A stretch of DNA of 64,000 nucleotides from Aerococcus loyolae (GTDB lineage: Bacteria; Bacillota; Bacilli; Lactobacillales; Aerococcaceae): the NCBI RefSeq assembly GCF_002871915.2, contig NZ_CP126958.1, forward strand, positions 1,178,001 through 1,242,000. Direction: 5' to 3'. The translations under genes were made by a program, and so were the position numbers. How positions within the stretch are numbered: the first letter of the stretch is position 1; every line of letters begins with the position of its first letter. Below the pieces are notes generated by a model. It was not told where the DNA came from, ran no database searches, and worked only from the letters and a program-made list of their open reading frames with translations. This document shows positions 53,132 through 62,066 of this stretch, one piece after another.

Positions 53132-54243
53132 TATTCAACCTCCAATGGATAAGTATCTGGATTATATGGATCATACATCTCATTTACCCACATAACTGTT
53201 ACCAGATCAGTCTCTCCAGTATTAACAATAGAATGAGCATATCCTGTAGGAATATCAACGACTTCTAATTTATCTCCAGAAACAGGGTATTCAATGACTT
53301 CACTATCATTTAATTTTCTAAACTTTACTACACCTTTTCCCGAGACCACTAGAAATTTTTCGTTTTTAGTATTGTGCCAATGATCTCCTCTAGTGATCCC
53401 TGGCTTAGAGACATTGATAGAAACTTGACCCGCATAAGGTGACTTTAAAAACTCCGTAAAAGAGCCACGGGGATCCTCATGCATAATCAATGGATAGGAA
53501 AAATCACTTTCAGGTAAGAAATTGAGATACGTAGCATAAAGTTTATCAGTAAAGTCATCAGCTAAGTTTGGTAGTACGCGATTATCACGGTAGTCTTTAA
53601 AATTTTCCAGTAATTTTACTATTTCGCCCAAAGTTCTTGGATAAGTAATCGGCACTTTATAATACTTTCCATCGGAATGTCCCTTACCATGCATAGCACG
53701 TATAAACTCATCGACAAGATCATCGATATAAATAAGATCAAGGACCGTATTTGGGTCATTGACTTGAATGGGCAAATCTCTAGCAATATTATGGCAAAAG
53801 GTAGCAATCACTGTATTGTAGTTAGGGCGTGACCATTTTCCAAAAACATTAGAAAGACGGTAAACAAAAACGTTAGTATTAGTATTTTTTTCATAGGAAA
53901 ACACATAGTCCTCCGCTTGCTTCTTACTAAGTCCATAAGCATTATCTCTATCAGCCTGGATAGAGCTTGTCACTAAAACAGGCACTGTATTCTCATTTTT
54001 AACCAGTAAGTCTAGTAAAGTCTGAGTCAGATCGGCATTTCCCCTTTTAAAATTTTCTTCATTTGTTGTGCGATTAACGCCTGCTAAATGAAAAATAAAG
54101 TCAGCTTCTTTAGTATAAAAATCTAAATCTTTTAGAGAAGACTCAGAACCGTACTCTAGGATTTCTATATTGTCCATATAGTTGAGCCGAGCAACTAAGT
54201 TTCGCCCAATAAATCCCTTAGCACCAGTTACTAACACTTTCAT
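53131..54243 (-). CDS. capF: CapF-like reductase with C-terminal cupin
   Basis: 370 residues: N-terminal SDR (VTGAKGFIGRNLVARL; YGLSKKQAEDY with the Tyr-Lys pair) and C-terminal cupin (HWHNTKNEKFLVVSGKG). This two-domain plan is diagnostic of CapF/FnlB, which epimerises at C3 and reduces C4 of the CapE product. One base before capE's stop region; 1-base overlap with capG. Confidence 0.94.
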   Translation of the reverse strand: MKVLVTGAKGFIGRNLVARLNYMDNIEILEYGSESSLKDLDFYTKEADFIFHLAGVNRTTNEENFKRGNADLTQTLLDLLVKNENTVPVLVTSSIQADRDNAYGLSKKQAEDYVFSYEKNTNTNVFVYRLSNVFGKWSRPNYNTVIATFCHNIARDLPIQVNDPNTVLDLIYIDDLVDEFIRAMHGKGHSDGKYYKVPITYPRTLGEIVKLLENFKDYRDNRVLPNLADDFTDKLYATYLNFLPESDFSYPLIMHEDPRGSFTEFLKSPYAGQVSINVSKPGITRGDHWHNTKNEKFLVVSGKGVVKFRKLNDSEVIEYPVSGDKLEVVDIPTGYAHSIVNTGETDLVTVMWVNEMYDPYNPDTYPLEVE

Positions 54244-54244
54244 T

Positions 54245-55294
54245 CTATCTTTCTTCCTTCCATTTGCGTAATTCCTCTTGGATAAGTGGAACGGTTAGTA
54301 GCTTTTCTTTCACTTCATCGACAGTCATTAAAGTAGTGTTATTTGAATTAAACTCCTCTAAAAGGTTACGATCTTCATCGCCCTCTTTGAAGTATTTATC
54401 ATAGTTTAAATCACGTTTATCGGCTGGTACCCGATAGAAATTCCCCATATCAACAGCATGAGCGCACTCTTCATTAGTTAAGAGGGTTTCATACATTTTT
54501 TCACCGTGACGAATACCAATAATTTGGCTAGGAGCATCAGGATTAAAGAGTTGTCTAGTCGCTTCCATTAAATCACCGATCGTTGATGCTGGTGCCTTTT
54601 GAACCATAATGTCACCAGATTCAGCGTTTTCAAAAGCGTAAAGAACAAGTTCTACCGCTTCTTCTAAAGTCATAATAAAACGTGTCATTAGTGGATCAGT
54701 GACAGTTAAAGTCTTTCCTTTTTTCATTTGGTCAATAAAGAGTGGAACAACAGAACCACGAGAAGCTACGACATTTCCATAGCGTGTACAACAAATCATA
54801 GTGTCTTCTGGATCTACTGTTTTAGATTTTGCGACAATTACCTTTTCCATCAATGATTTAGACATTCCCATTGCATTAATAGGATAAGCAGCCTTATCAG
54901 TTGATAAACAAATAACCTTCTTAACCCCAGCATCAATCGCTGCCGTTAAAAGATTTTCAGTACCTAAGATATTGGTTTTAACAGCTTCAATAGGGAAAAA
55001 TTCACATGAAGGAACTTGTTTTAGAGCCGCAGCATGGAAAATATAGTCTACATCTCTAACGGCAGGTCTAATACTGTTTATATCACGCACATCACCAATA
55101 TAAAATTTTAATTTATCACTAAATTCAGGAGCAATTTGTTGGTACTTGTGGCGCATATTATCTTGCTTTAACTCATCACGGGAAAATATGCGGATTTCTT
55201 TTAAATCACTCTTTAGAAATTGATCTAGAACAGCATTACCAAATGAGCCAGTGCCACCTGTAATTAATAAGGTTTTATCTTTAAATATTGACAT
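54245..55294 (-). CDS. capE: UDP-N-acetylglucosamine 4,6-dehydratase/5-epimerase (CapE/FnlA)
   Basis: 349 residues. GGTGSFGNAVLDQFL NAD motif, FHAAALKQVPSCEF, STDKAAYPINAMGMSK (catalytic M/K in the usual SDR Tyr region). First enzyme of UDP-L-FucNAc synthesis from UDP-GlcNAc. Ribosome site AAAGG. An IS30-family copy now sits 66 bases upstream, between capE and the rest of the operon, so its transcription may depend on read-through from the IS. Confidence 0.95.
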   Translation of the reverse strand: MSIFKDKTLLITGGTGSFGNAVLDQFLKSDLKEIRIFSRDELKQDNMRHKYQQIAPEFSDKLKFYIGDVRDINSIRPAVRDVDYIFHAAALKQVPSCEFFPIEAVKTNILGTENLLTAAIDAGVKKVICLSTDKAAYPINAMGMSKSLMEKVIVAKSKTVDPEDTMICCTRYGNVVASRGSVVPLFIDQMKKGKTLTVTDPLMTRFIMTLEEAVELVLYAFENAESGDIMVQKAPASTIGDLMEATRQLFNPDAPSQIIGIRHGEKMYETLLTNEECAHAVDMGNFYRVPADKRDLNYDKYFKEGDEDRNLLEEFNSNNTTLMTVDEVKEKLLTVPLIQEELRKWKEER

Positions 55295-55494
55295 ATTATT
55301 CTACCTTTCATTAATTAATTTTTCGAATTGATCCATGAGCAATTCTTTAGAAAAATATTTTGGTAAATTGCAATATCAAGTGCATATTTATTTTAAAAAA
55401 TCCCAGTGTCATGCCAAATAACTAAAAAGCTGATAAAGTCAATAATTCTTGGCCCGTTTTTCTCTAGCTTAAAGTGCTTGATTATCATTTAGAG

Positions 55495-55555
55495 ATTCAG
55501 GGTGGGGCTGTCAAGGTGGAGAGCGAAGCGGACCTTGACTGGCCCACACTGAATC
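55495..55555 (-). repeat. conserved hairpin inside IS30-family copy 2
   Basis: GATTCAGGGTGGGGCTGTCA pairs with TGACTGGCCCACACTGAATC around AAGGT/ACCTT. Matches the hairpin in copy 1 with base changes on both arms. Confidence 0.7.
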
Positions 55556-55575
55556 TCTATGCTTTGTTAAGCACT

Positions 55576-56646
55576 TTAGCCTGCTTCTTTAAGCGTTTCC
55601 TGAAGTTTCGCAACTTCTAGGTTATAACAGTCGTTAGGGGTTTGATAATCTAAGACCTTTCTAAAGCGATTATTTATTGTATTCGTATAGTGTGCGAGTT
55701 CCTGGTATGTCAGCTTTTTAAAGCTTGTCCCTTTGGGCAAGAATTCTCTTAACATGCGATTATGTCTCTCATTACTGCCTTTTTCCCAAGCTGAATAGGC
55801 ATGGGCGAAAAAGACTTCCAAATCCTTCAGAGCATACTCAAGCTGAGATAGTTTAGAAAATTCACTGCCGTTATCGGTCGTTAAGGTTTTAAAACACGCT
55901 TGACCCTCTTTAAGAATCACCTTTTTAACCGATTTTACAATGGAATCTGCATCCCACTTCCAAGTCTTCTTGGTGAGGAATTTTCGCGTTTTCCGTTCAA
56001 CTAGAGTAATAAGACATGGCTCTCCTTTAGTCTTCTTTCCTATCACGAGGTCAAGCTCCCAGTGACCAAATTCTTCTCTTGAAAGGACGTCTGGGCATCG
56101 CTGATCAATGCTTTTTCCAAATACCTTTTTATTCGTCCCACGCGGTTCACTAGGTTGTTTTCTTGGACGAATCCTTGTTTTCATAGGAAGATCAATATTC
56201 CTCACATTTAATAAACCAAGATTGATATATTTATACATGGTTTTGGTGCAAGGAACTCTTTCTAAAGGGTGTTTTCTGCGGTAATCATGAATAAACGTAT
56301 CAACACTGAAAATACGGTCTTCTTTAGGTGTCAGTAAGGCTTCCTCAAAGGCTTTAATGAAGTTAGATTTTCCATACAAAGCGCCTCTGGCTTTAGAATT
56401 TGACCGATTATCTTTATAAACACGCGAGCCAGTTTCTGCAAGATAGACATCAACGTAGGTATGATCATAGTTCATTTGACGTGTTTTTCCACGTTTTAGT
56501 TCACGAGATATGGTGCATTGATTGACGCCAACGGCGTCAGCAATCTCTTTCTGTTTATGTCCTTCTTGGTGCATTGCTTGGATAATTCCGCGTTTTTCTG
56601 CAGAAAGGTGTGTATATGATCTAGGTTTCGTGTTAGAATGTTTCAT
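55576..56646 (-). CDS. IS30-family transposase (copy 2)
   Basis: 356 residues, same length and motifs as copy 1 (HTH HKQKEIADAVGVNQCTISREL; DDE core ELDLVIGKK, TTDNGSEF, GSNERHNRML). Full length with AAAGGAG; likely active. Confidence 0.96.
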   Translation of the reverse strand: MKHSNTKPRSYTHLSAEKRGIIQAMHQEGHKQKEIADAVGVNQCTISRELKRGKTRQMNYDHTYVDVYLAETGSRVYKDNRSNSKARGALYGKSNFIKAFEEALLTPKEDRIFSVDTFIHDYRRKHPLERVPCTKTMYKYINLGLLNVRNIDLPMKTRIRPRKQPSEPRGTNKKVFGKSIDQRCPDVLSREEFGHWELDLVIGKKTKGEPCLITLVERKTRKFLTKKTWKWDADSIVKSVKKVILKEGQACFKTLTTDNGSEFSKLSQLEYALKDLEVFFAHAYSAWEKGSNERHNRMLREFLPKGTSFKKLTYQELAHYTNTINNRFRKVLDYQTPNDCYNLEVAKLQETLKEAG

Positions 56647-56737
56647 AGCCAGTGAGTGCTCCTTTACTTGGGTTTAGACGCTTTTAAGTATAGAGCATCA
56701 CTGGTTTTTTGTCGTCCTTTTCTCTATGCACTTCATT

Positions 56738-57922
56738 TTACAATTTACCAGAAAAATATTTTTCAAAATACTTGCGTGAATTTATTGACATCTCTTTTAA
56801 TTCTTTTTTATCCATATTAATAAATTCTTTTATTAATAGGGTGAGTTTCTTATACTCTCCTGCCTGACAGGTTAACCCTGACTGACTTTCCTGAACTATC
56901 TCTTCAACCTCTCCACTAGCACTTACTAATAGAGGTTTACCACAAGCCATATAAGTTTGCAGTTTTGCTGGAATGGTTTTGCTATAAATAGGATGTTGAT
57001 CGAAACTTAGAAAGGCAATATCTACCTCAGCTAAAATATCAGATATCATATTGGAAGGTTGACGATCTATAAATTGAAAATATTCTTCAACACCTAACTT
57101 GGAAATACTATTCAATAAATCTTCTTTAGCTCGTCCATCTCCCACTATGACAAAAAGAACTTGTTCTTCTTCTTTTTTTAATTCACTAGCTACTTTTGGT
57201 AGAATTTGAAGTCCCTGTGCATAGCCAATATTTCCTGCAAATCCTATGGTAAATTTATTGTTATTTTTAACCCATTCATACTTATCTTTAGGTTTATCCA
57301 AGGCATAGTAAATTTCTTCAGCGTATTGAGGCCAATATCTAACCTTATTTGAATCAATATCATAATCATTCTGAATAGACTTTACAAAGCTTTTTGATGA
57401 AGCCATGATTACATCAGTATTCCTATAAATATAAGTCACCATTTTTTTAACAGCATTAATAATTGAAGGGTTTCGTATTCCTGCTGCCACTTCTAAATTT
57501 TCAGGCCATAAGTCTAATACGTATAAGAAAGATTTAACCTGTAATCGCTTAGCTAACCAAGGTCCGATAAGTGCTTGAGTCATAGGACTGACCTCGTATG
57601 TAAAAATTACGTCAGGTTTAAGATTCGTTGTGCGAACAAAGTGATATCCTGATGCTATGAAGGACATATAATTTAATGCTAGCCTTACAGAGGATTTTCC
57701 ACGGGAAATTAAAGGTATTCTTATGATTTCGACCCCCCGGTAATGCTCTATTCGTTTCGATCGATAATTATACCCTTCATAAAATCTCCCCTCGGGATAG
57801 TTAGGAATCCCTGTTAATACCTTCACTTCATATCCCCTGTTAGCGAGCTCTATAGCAATATCATTAATTCTAAAATCTTCAGGATAAAAGTACTGACTAA
57901 TTATTAGTATCTTTTTTACCAT
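56738..57922 (-). CDS. GT4 glycosyltransferase (WbuB-like), C-terminus clipped by IS30
   Basis: 394 residues. GT-B: ILIISQYFYPEDFRINDIA, SFLYVLDLWPENLEVAAGI, GFAGNIGYAQGLQ, YMACGKPLLVSASGEVEEIV; this style is common for WbuB-type L-FucNAc transferases, fitting the CapE-F-G genes downstream. The last four codons and stop come from the IS end. Removing the IS and one target copy restores SKELLMDQFEKLINER and a TAG just before capE, so about 16 residues were lost. Activity may survive. Confidence 0.85.
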   Translation of the reverse strand: MVKKILIISQYFYPEDFRINDIAIELANRGYEVKVLTGIPNYPEGRFYEGYNYRSKRIEHYRGVEIIRIPLISRGKSSVRLALNYMSFIASGYHFVRTTNLKPDVIFTYEVSPMTQALIGPWLAKRLQVKSFLYVLDLWPENLEVAAGIRNPSIINAVKKMVTYIYRNTDVIMASSKSFVKSIQNDYDIDSNKVRYWPQYAEEIYYALDKPKDKYEWVKNNNKFTIGFAGNIGYAQGLQILPKVASELKKEEEQVLFVIVGDGRAKEDLLNSISKLGVEEYFQFIDRQPSNMISDILAEVDIAFLSFDQHPIYSKTIPAKLQTYMACGKPLLVSASGEVEEIVQESQSGLTCQAGEYKKLTLLIKEFINMDKKELKEMSINSRKYFEKYFSGKL

Positions 57923-57923
57923 A

Positions 57924-58769
57924 TTACTCCTTGTCCCGTAATGACAATTTGATCGATATCTCCAAGCTTACATTTTGAGTGCGATTATTCATCATCTCAT
58001 CATAATAAAGATCCCCAAATACTTTATTTAAAGTTTCTTGTTTGATCATTTTAGTAATTAAAGGATTCATAAATTGTGGTTTCAATATTCGATGATTTGT
58101 CAGTTTACTGATTCGATAAACCATTTGACTAGTGCAAGTATACTCCCTATTCTGCGGATGAAAATAACCTGATAATTTCTTATCTACAATAGCCTGTAAT
58201 TCTGCCATTAAGTTATCAACATAAATCATACTTCTTTTATTATCATAATCAGGGAAAATAGGAGTGATTTTAGCTAGCTTGACAAGTTTTGGAAAGTTCC
58301 CCTTTGATCCGGGTCCATAAACCATGGGTGGACGAACAATGGCTACTTTAAACTGATCCTCTCCTAATTCTCGCAAACCTGCTTCTGCTTGTAATTTACT
58401 ATCCCCATAGAAATTATCAGGATTGGTTGGCGTATCTTTTGTAATCTTACTTACCTTAGAACCAAAAACTATAATGGAACTCATAAAGATAAATTGACCG
58501 ACGCCTTCTGCTTTTGCTTTCTTTGCTGCTTCAATGGTGAGATCTCGATTGACTTCATAGTATAGGTCTTCCAATTTTGGATCGGAGGAGTTATGAGCAA
58601 TTCCTGCCACATGCAAGATCGCATCATAAATTGACCAATCACTTTGCCGCCAAGATCCATTTCGAAGACTTCCTTTGACGACTTCATAGTCTTCCGACCA
58701 TTGTTTTAACCATCGCTCAAATTGGTTTCCGATATAAGAATGTTTTCCCGTCACTAGGATTTTCTTCAT
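57924..58769 (-). CDS. NAD-dependent SDR epimerase/reductase of capsule locus
   Basis: 281 residues, extended SDR: VTGKHSYIGNQF, HVAGIAHNS, FMSSIIVFGSK, NFYGDSKLQAE with the Tyr-x3-Lys pair, RPPMVYGPGSKGNF. Probably a UDP-sugar 4-ketoreductase or 4-epimerase acting before or with the sugar transferase; the pairing with the transferase (4-base overlap) suggests it makes that enzyme's substrate. Product uncertain. Confidence 0.8.
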   Translation of the reverse strand: MKKILVTGKHSYIGNQFERWLKQWSEDYEVVKGSLRNGSWRQSDWSIYDAILHVAGIAHNSSDPKLEDLYYEVNRDLTIEAAKKAKAEGVGQFIFMSSIIVFGSKVSKITKDTPTNPDNFYGDSKLQAEAGLRELGEDQFKVAIVRPPMVYGPGSKGNFPKLVKLAKITPIFPDYDNKRSMIYVDNLMAELQAIVDKKLSGYFHPQNREYTCTSQMVYRISKLTNHRILKPQFMNPLITKMIKQETLNKVFGDLYYDEMMNNRTQNVSLEISIKLSLRDKE

Positions 58770-59395
58770 TTATCTTCTTCCTCCAACTCTTGCTTGGCTT
58801 TGTCAATAGCTCCGGTGCCACCTTCAACCACTCCCTCATGACGAATCACACTAACAATAGTCCCAAAGAAGCATTTTATATCCATCATTGGTCCCATATT
58901 TTCAACATATTGGCCATCGAGACGGGCCTTGACGTCAATCGGGAGTTCATCACGACCATTAATTTGCGCCCAACCGCTTAAGCCGGGCAAAACATCATTA
59001 GCCCCATATTTATCCCGTTCATCTGCTAAATCATCTTGGTTCCAGAGGGCGGGACGAGGACCAATAATGGCCATCTCTCCTTTTAGGATATTAATTAACT
59101 GAGGCAGTTCATCCAGACTAGTCTTTCTTAAGAAGGCTCCTGACTTAGTAATAAAGGCAACTGGATTATTTAATAAGTGAGTTGGCATATCTGCTGGGGT
59201 TTCCGAGAGCATAGAGCGAAACTTGTAAATATAAAAAAAATCTCTATTTTTACCAATGCGCTTTTGTTTAAAGAAAACTGGGCCTTTTGAGTCCAGTTTT
59301 ATCCAGAGTGCTATTAATAAAAATAGAGGAGAAAGTATGATTAGGCTGATGAGAGCTAATATAAAATCGATGACTCTTTTTACTTTTAAATAATT
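58766..59395 (-). CDS. initiating sugar-1-phosphate transferase, start codon not visible
   Basis: Polyprenyl-phosphate sugar transferase (WbaP/PglC fold). ATG 59212 would give only 148 residues (FLRKTSLDELPQ, IGPRPALWNQ, LSGWAQINGRDELP). The same frame continues upstream through SPLFLLIALWIKLDSKGPVFF, GKNRDFFYIYKFRSM and a membrane helix VIDFILALISLIIL to NYLKVKR at 59395, the full 200-residue family length. But no ATG/GTG/TTG starts it, although AAGGAG sits in place at 59404. One G inserted in AATTAT would recreate ATG TAT (MYLKVKR). Missing start implies loss, a non-standard start, or a sequence error. Confidence 0.8.
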   Translation of the reverse strand, partial: NYLKVKRVIDFILALISLIILSPLFLLIALWIKLDSKGPVFFKQKRIGKNRDFFYIYKFRSMLSETPADMPTHLLNNPVAFITKSGAFLRKTSLDELPQLINILKGEMAIIGPRPALWNQDDLADERDKYGANDVLPGLSGWAQINGRDELPIDVKARLDGQYVENMGPMMDIKCFFGTIVSVIRHEGVVEGGTGAIDKAKQELEEEDK

Positions 59396-59411
59396 ACTTT
59401 CTCCTTATCGT

Positions 59412-61229
59412 TTACTCTTCTTCAACATCACGGTGCACAAAGGTGGTCAATTTTTCACTTAACTTGTCATCATGACCACTAAGGTCTAAACCTTCCACAA
59501 AGTCTCTGATTTCCTTCAAGCTCTTGTTATGGACTTTGCCCACAAAGATCTTGTCATCGACTTTACGGTCAGTGGTTTCATCATCCAAGAGCAGGGTTTC
59601 ATAGAGTTTTTCACCCGGACGCATGCCGACATATTGGATTTCAATTTCATCCTCACTGTAGCCACTAAGGGTAATCATCTTACGAGCCAGGTCTTTGATA
59701 TAGACTTCCTTCCCCATGTTAAGGATAAATAATTCCCCACCTTCAGCCAGAGCGCTGGCTTGAATAACCAAACGGCTAGCCTCTGGGATGGTCATGAAGT
59801 AACGTCGCATGTCTGGATGGGTCACCGTAACGGGACCACCAGCGGCAATTTGCTTCTTGAAGAGCGGGATAACAGAGCCCCGGCTACCTAAGACATTGCC
59901 AAAGCGCACAGCAGAAAAGGTACATTGGCTGTTTTCATTGAGACCAGTGACGATCATTTCGGCAATCCGCTTGGTCGCTCCCATGACATTAGGTGGATTA
60001 TTGGCCTTGTCGGTGGAAATCATAACAAAGCGTTCCACGCCATTATCTTCCGCTGCTCGAGCTACATTATAGGTTCCATAGATATTATTCTTCACCGCTT
60101 CAGTAGGATTATATTCCATCAAGGGCACATGCTTATGAGCCGCGGCGTGGTAGATAATATTGGGTTGGTAAAATTTGATTAAGTCATTAATATGTTCGCG
60201 GTCTTGGATATCGGCAATAATGGGGACAATCTGAACCCCACTTTGGTTCAATTGGTTGAGTTCTCGGTCAATGAGGTAGATCGAATTTTCGCCATGTCCC
60301 AGTAAGAGTAACTTAGCTGGGCCAAATTTAAGCAGTTGCCGGCAGATTTCTGAACCAATCGAGCCCCCTGCTCCAGTCACCAATATGGTTTTCCCACCGA
60401 TGGTATCAATGGCCGCTTGGTCATCGAGTTCAATTTCTTCTCTTCCTAAGAGGTCGTTGATTTCAATATCACGCATAGCGACTTGGAGGTCACCCGCCAT
60501 GACTTTTTCCACTTCCGGCATTTGCTTGACTGAAACGTCTTTCTCATTGGCCAAGCGGATTACTTCTTCCACCTTTTCAGAAGGAAGAGATGGCGCGGTA
60601 ATGGTAATTTGATCCACTCGTTTAGCCTTGATTATCTCTGGAATTTGGTCGATTTGCCCTAAGACGGGATAACCCCGTAAGTAAACATCCTGCTTGTTAG
60701 GGTCATCATCGACTAACCCGACAATGGAGAAGCGGTCACCGGCCTTGGCGAAACTTTCAATGAATAAGTTACCAGCGTCGCCAGCACCAACTAATAATAA
60801 ACGTGGCGCATCACTTTGGGTTTTGGCTCTGACGTGGTTCTTTTCGTCGACATAGGTCCGCCACAACATCCGTGCCAATAACATAAAGGCAGTCGCAAAG
60901 AATAATAAGAGGAAACTGTAACGGTTACTTACCCGGCTGAATACCATGGTGCCAGTAATAAAAGCTACCGCCCCGGCGATAACATTAGCTAAAACTAGCT
61001 GCCTAGCATCCGAGAAGTTAAAGAAACGGATAATTCCTGAGAAACTATGCTGCTTGAAAGAGACTAATAAATAGACCAGTAGGTAGATGCTGGCTATGGT
61101 CGCGTATTGGAATAAATTATTATGGACGTAGAACTGGATCAAATAGACCGACAAGCTCGCACTTAGCAAAACACTAAGGGCATCACTTAAGATGATCGTT
61201 GCCTGCTTCCTTCTTCGGGTTAATTTCAT
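59412..61229 (-). CDS. CapD-like nucleotide-sugar 4,6-dehydratase (FlaA1/PglF type)
   Basis: 605 residues: four N-terminal membrane helices, a first Rossmann domain (LLLVGAGDAGNLF near 145), and a second catalytic SDR domain (VTGAGGSIGSEICRQL near 285; MISTDKANNPPNVMGATK). Makes a 4-keto-6-deoxy UDP-sugar used to start the repeat unit. Followed at 10 bases by the ribosome site of the sugar transferase. Confidence 0.92.
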   Translation of the reverse strand: MKLTRRRKQATIILSDALSVLLSASLSVYLIQFYVHNNLFQYATIASIYLLVYLLVSFKQHSFSGIIRFFNFSDARQLVLANVIAGAVAFITGTMVFSRVSNRYSFLLLFFATAFMLLARMLWRTYVDEKNHVRAKTQSDAPRLLLVGAGDAGNLFIESFAKAGDRFSIVGLVDDDPNKQDVYLRGYPVLGQIDQIPEIIKAKRVDQITITAPSLPSEKVEEVIRLANEKDVSVKQMPEVEKVMAGDLQVAMRDIEINDLLGREEIELDDQAAIDTIGGKTILVTGAGGSIGSEICRQLLKFGPAKLLLLGHGENSIYLIDRELNQLNQSGVQIVPIIADIQDREHINDLIKFYQPNIIYHAAAHKHVPLMEYNPTEAVKNNIYGTYNVARAAEDNGVERFVMISTDKANNPPNVMGATKRIAEMIVTGLNENSQCTFSAVRFGNVLGSRGSVIPLFKKQIAAGGPVTVTHPDMRRYFMTIPEASRLVIQASALAEGGELFILNMGKEVYIKDLARKMITLSGYSEDEIEIQYVGMRPGEKLYETLLLDDETTDRKVDDKIFVGKVHNKSLKEIRDFVEGLDLSGHDDKLSEKLTTFVHRDVEEE

Positions 61230-61277
61230 TCACTAAAACCTTCCATCTTTATCAATCCTTTAAATTCTGACATTTAC

Positions 61278-62045
61278 TTAAAACAAACCCAAAAACTTCT
61301 TCTTTCGCACCGAACTCACCCCGCCAATATCAATAGGATCGCCATTAACTAAGTCACGGGCAGTCTGGTCAAAGCGCTGGCTGACTCCCTTACCGAAGTG
61401 CTTCTCCACTTGACCATATGCCTGGGCTAAGTCAAAGGGACGGCGTTTAGGGTGGTGAGCATCTGATGCCACCACATGAATTAAATTAGCTTCAATTAAA
61501 TCTAAAGATAGCCGCTTGACTTGCCGGCCTAGTTTGCCATTCAAAGAAGCTGCCGTGACTTGACCTAAGGCTCCTTTTTCCACCAAATCTTTTAGGATCT
61601 CGGGATTTTTTTGAATGGCCTTATTGCGTTCCGGATGGGCGATTACCGGCCGGATGCCATAAATTCCCAGTTCATAGAAGACCTGGTCGGTGTACTGAGG
61701 CACCCCACCAGTAGGAAACTCAATCAAAAGATACTTGCCAAATTCATCGTAGAAGCAAATCTCACCCTTTTTAATGTTTTCTAGGATTTCCCCATGTAGG
61801 CGGAGTTCTTGACCAGGAAAGAGGGTGATATTGATCCCCTCTTGGTCTAAGCAACTTTGAAAATTATCAACTGCTTGAACTACCTGGAGTCTGGGATTGA
61901 TCCAGGACCTATTCATGTGATGGGGAGTGCAGACGATGTGCGTTACCCCCTGGTCTTCAGCTTGCCGTGCCAAGGCCAGCGAATCTTCAATCCGCTTGGG
62001 GCCATCATCCATGCCCATTAGAATATGGCAGTGTAAATCAATCAC
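61278..62045 (-). CDS. capsule regulatory PHP-type tyrosine phosphatase (CpsB/Wzb-like)
   Basis: 255 residues, polymerase-and-histidinol phosphatase fold: MIDLHCHILMGMDDGP, CTPHHMNRSW, GQELRLHG, PVIAHPERN, VASDAHHPKRRP; these His/Asp sites bind metals. Dephosphorylates the BY-kinase next door to control chain length and export. 21 bases after the kinase gene. Confidence 0.93.
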   Translation of the reverse strand: MIDLHCHILMGMDDGPKRIEDSLALARQAEDQGVTHIVCTPHHMNRSWINPRLQVVQAVDNFQSCLDQEGINITLFPGQELRLHGEILENIKKGEICFYDEFGKYLLIEFPTGGVPQYTDQVFYELGIYGIRPVIAHPERNKAIQKNPEILKDLVEKGALGQVTAASLNGKLGRQVKRLSLDLIEANLIHVVASDAHHPKRRPFDLAQAYGQVEKHFGKGVSQRFDQTARDLVNGDPIDIGGVSSVRKKKFLGLF

Positions 62046-62066
62046 AGGGCTTGACTCCTTCTTGCT

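Larger units (their letters stand above)
55361..56750 (-). mobile_element. IS30-family insertion sequence, copy 2
   Basis: 1390 bases with ends TGGTAAATTG and CAATTTACCA (perfect 10-base inverted ends, longer imperfect match inside) and 11-base target duplications GAAAAATATTT at 55350-55360 and 56751-56761. Same element as at 41228. Inserted in the last codons of the glycosyltransferase at 56738. Confidence 0.92.
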
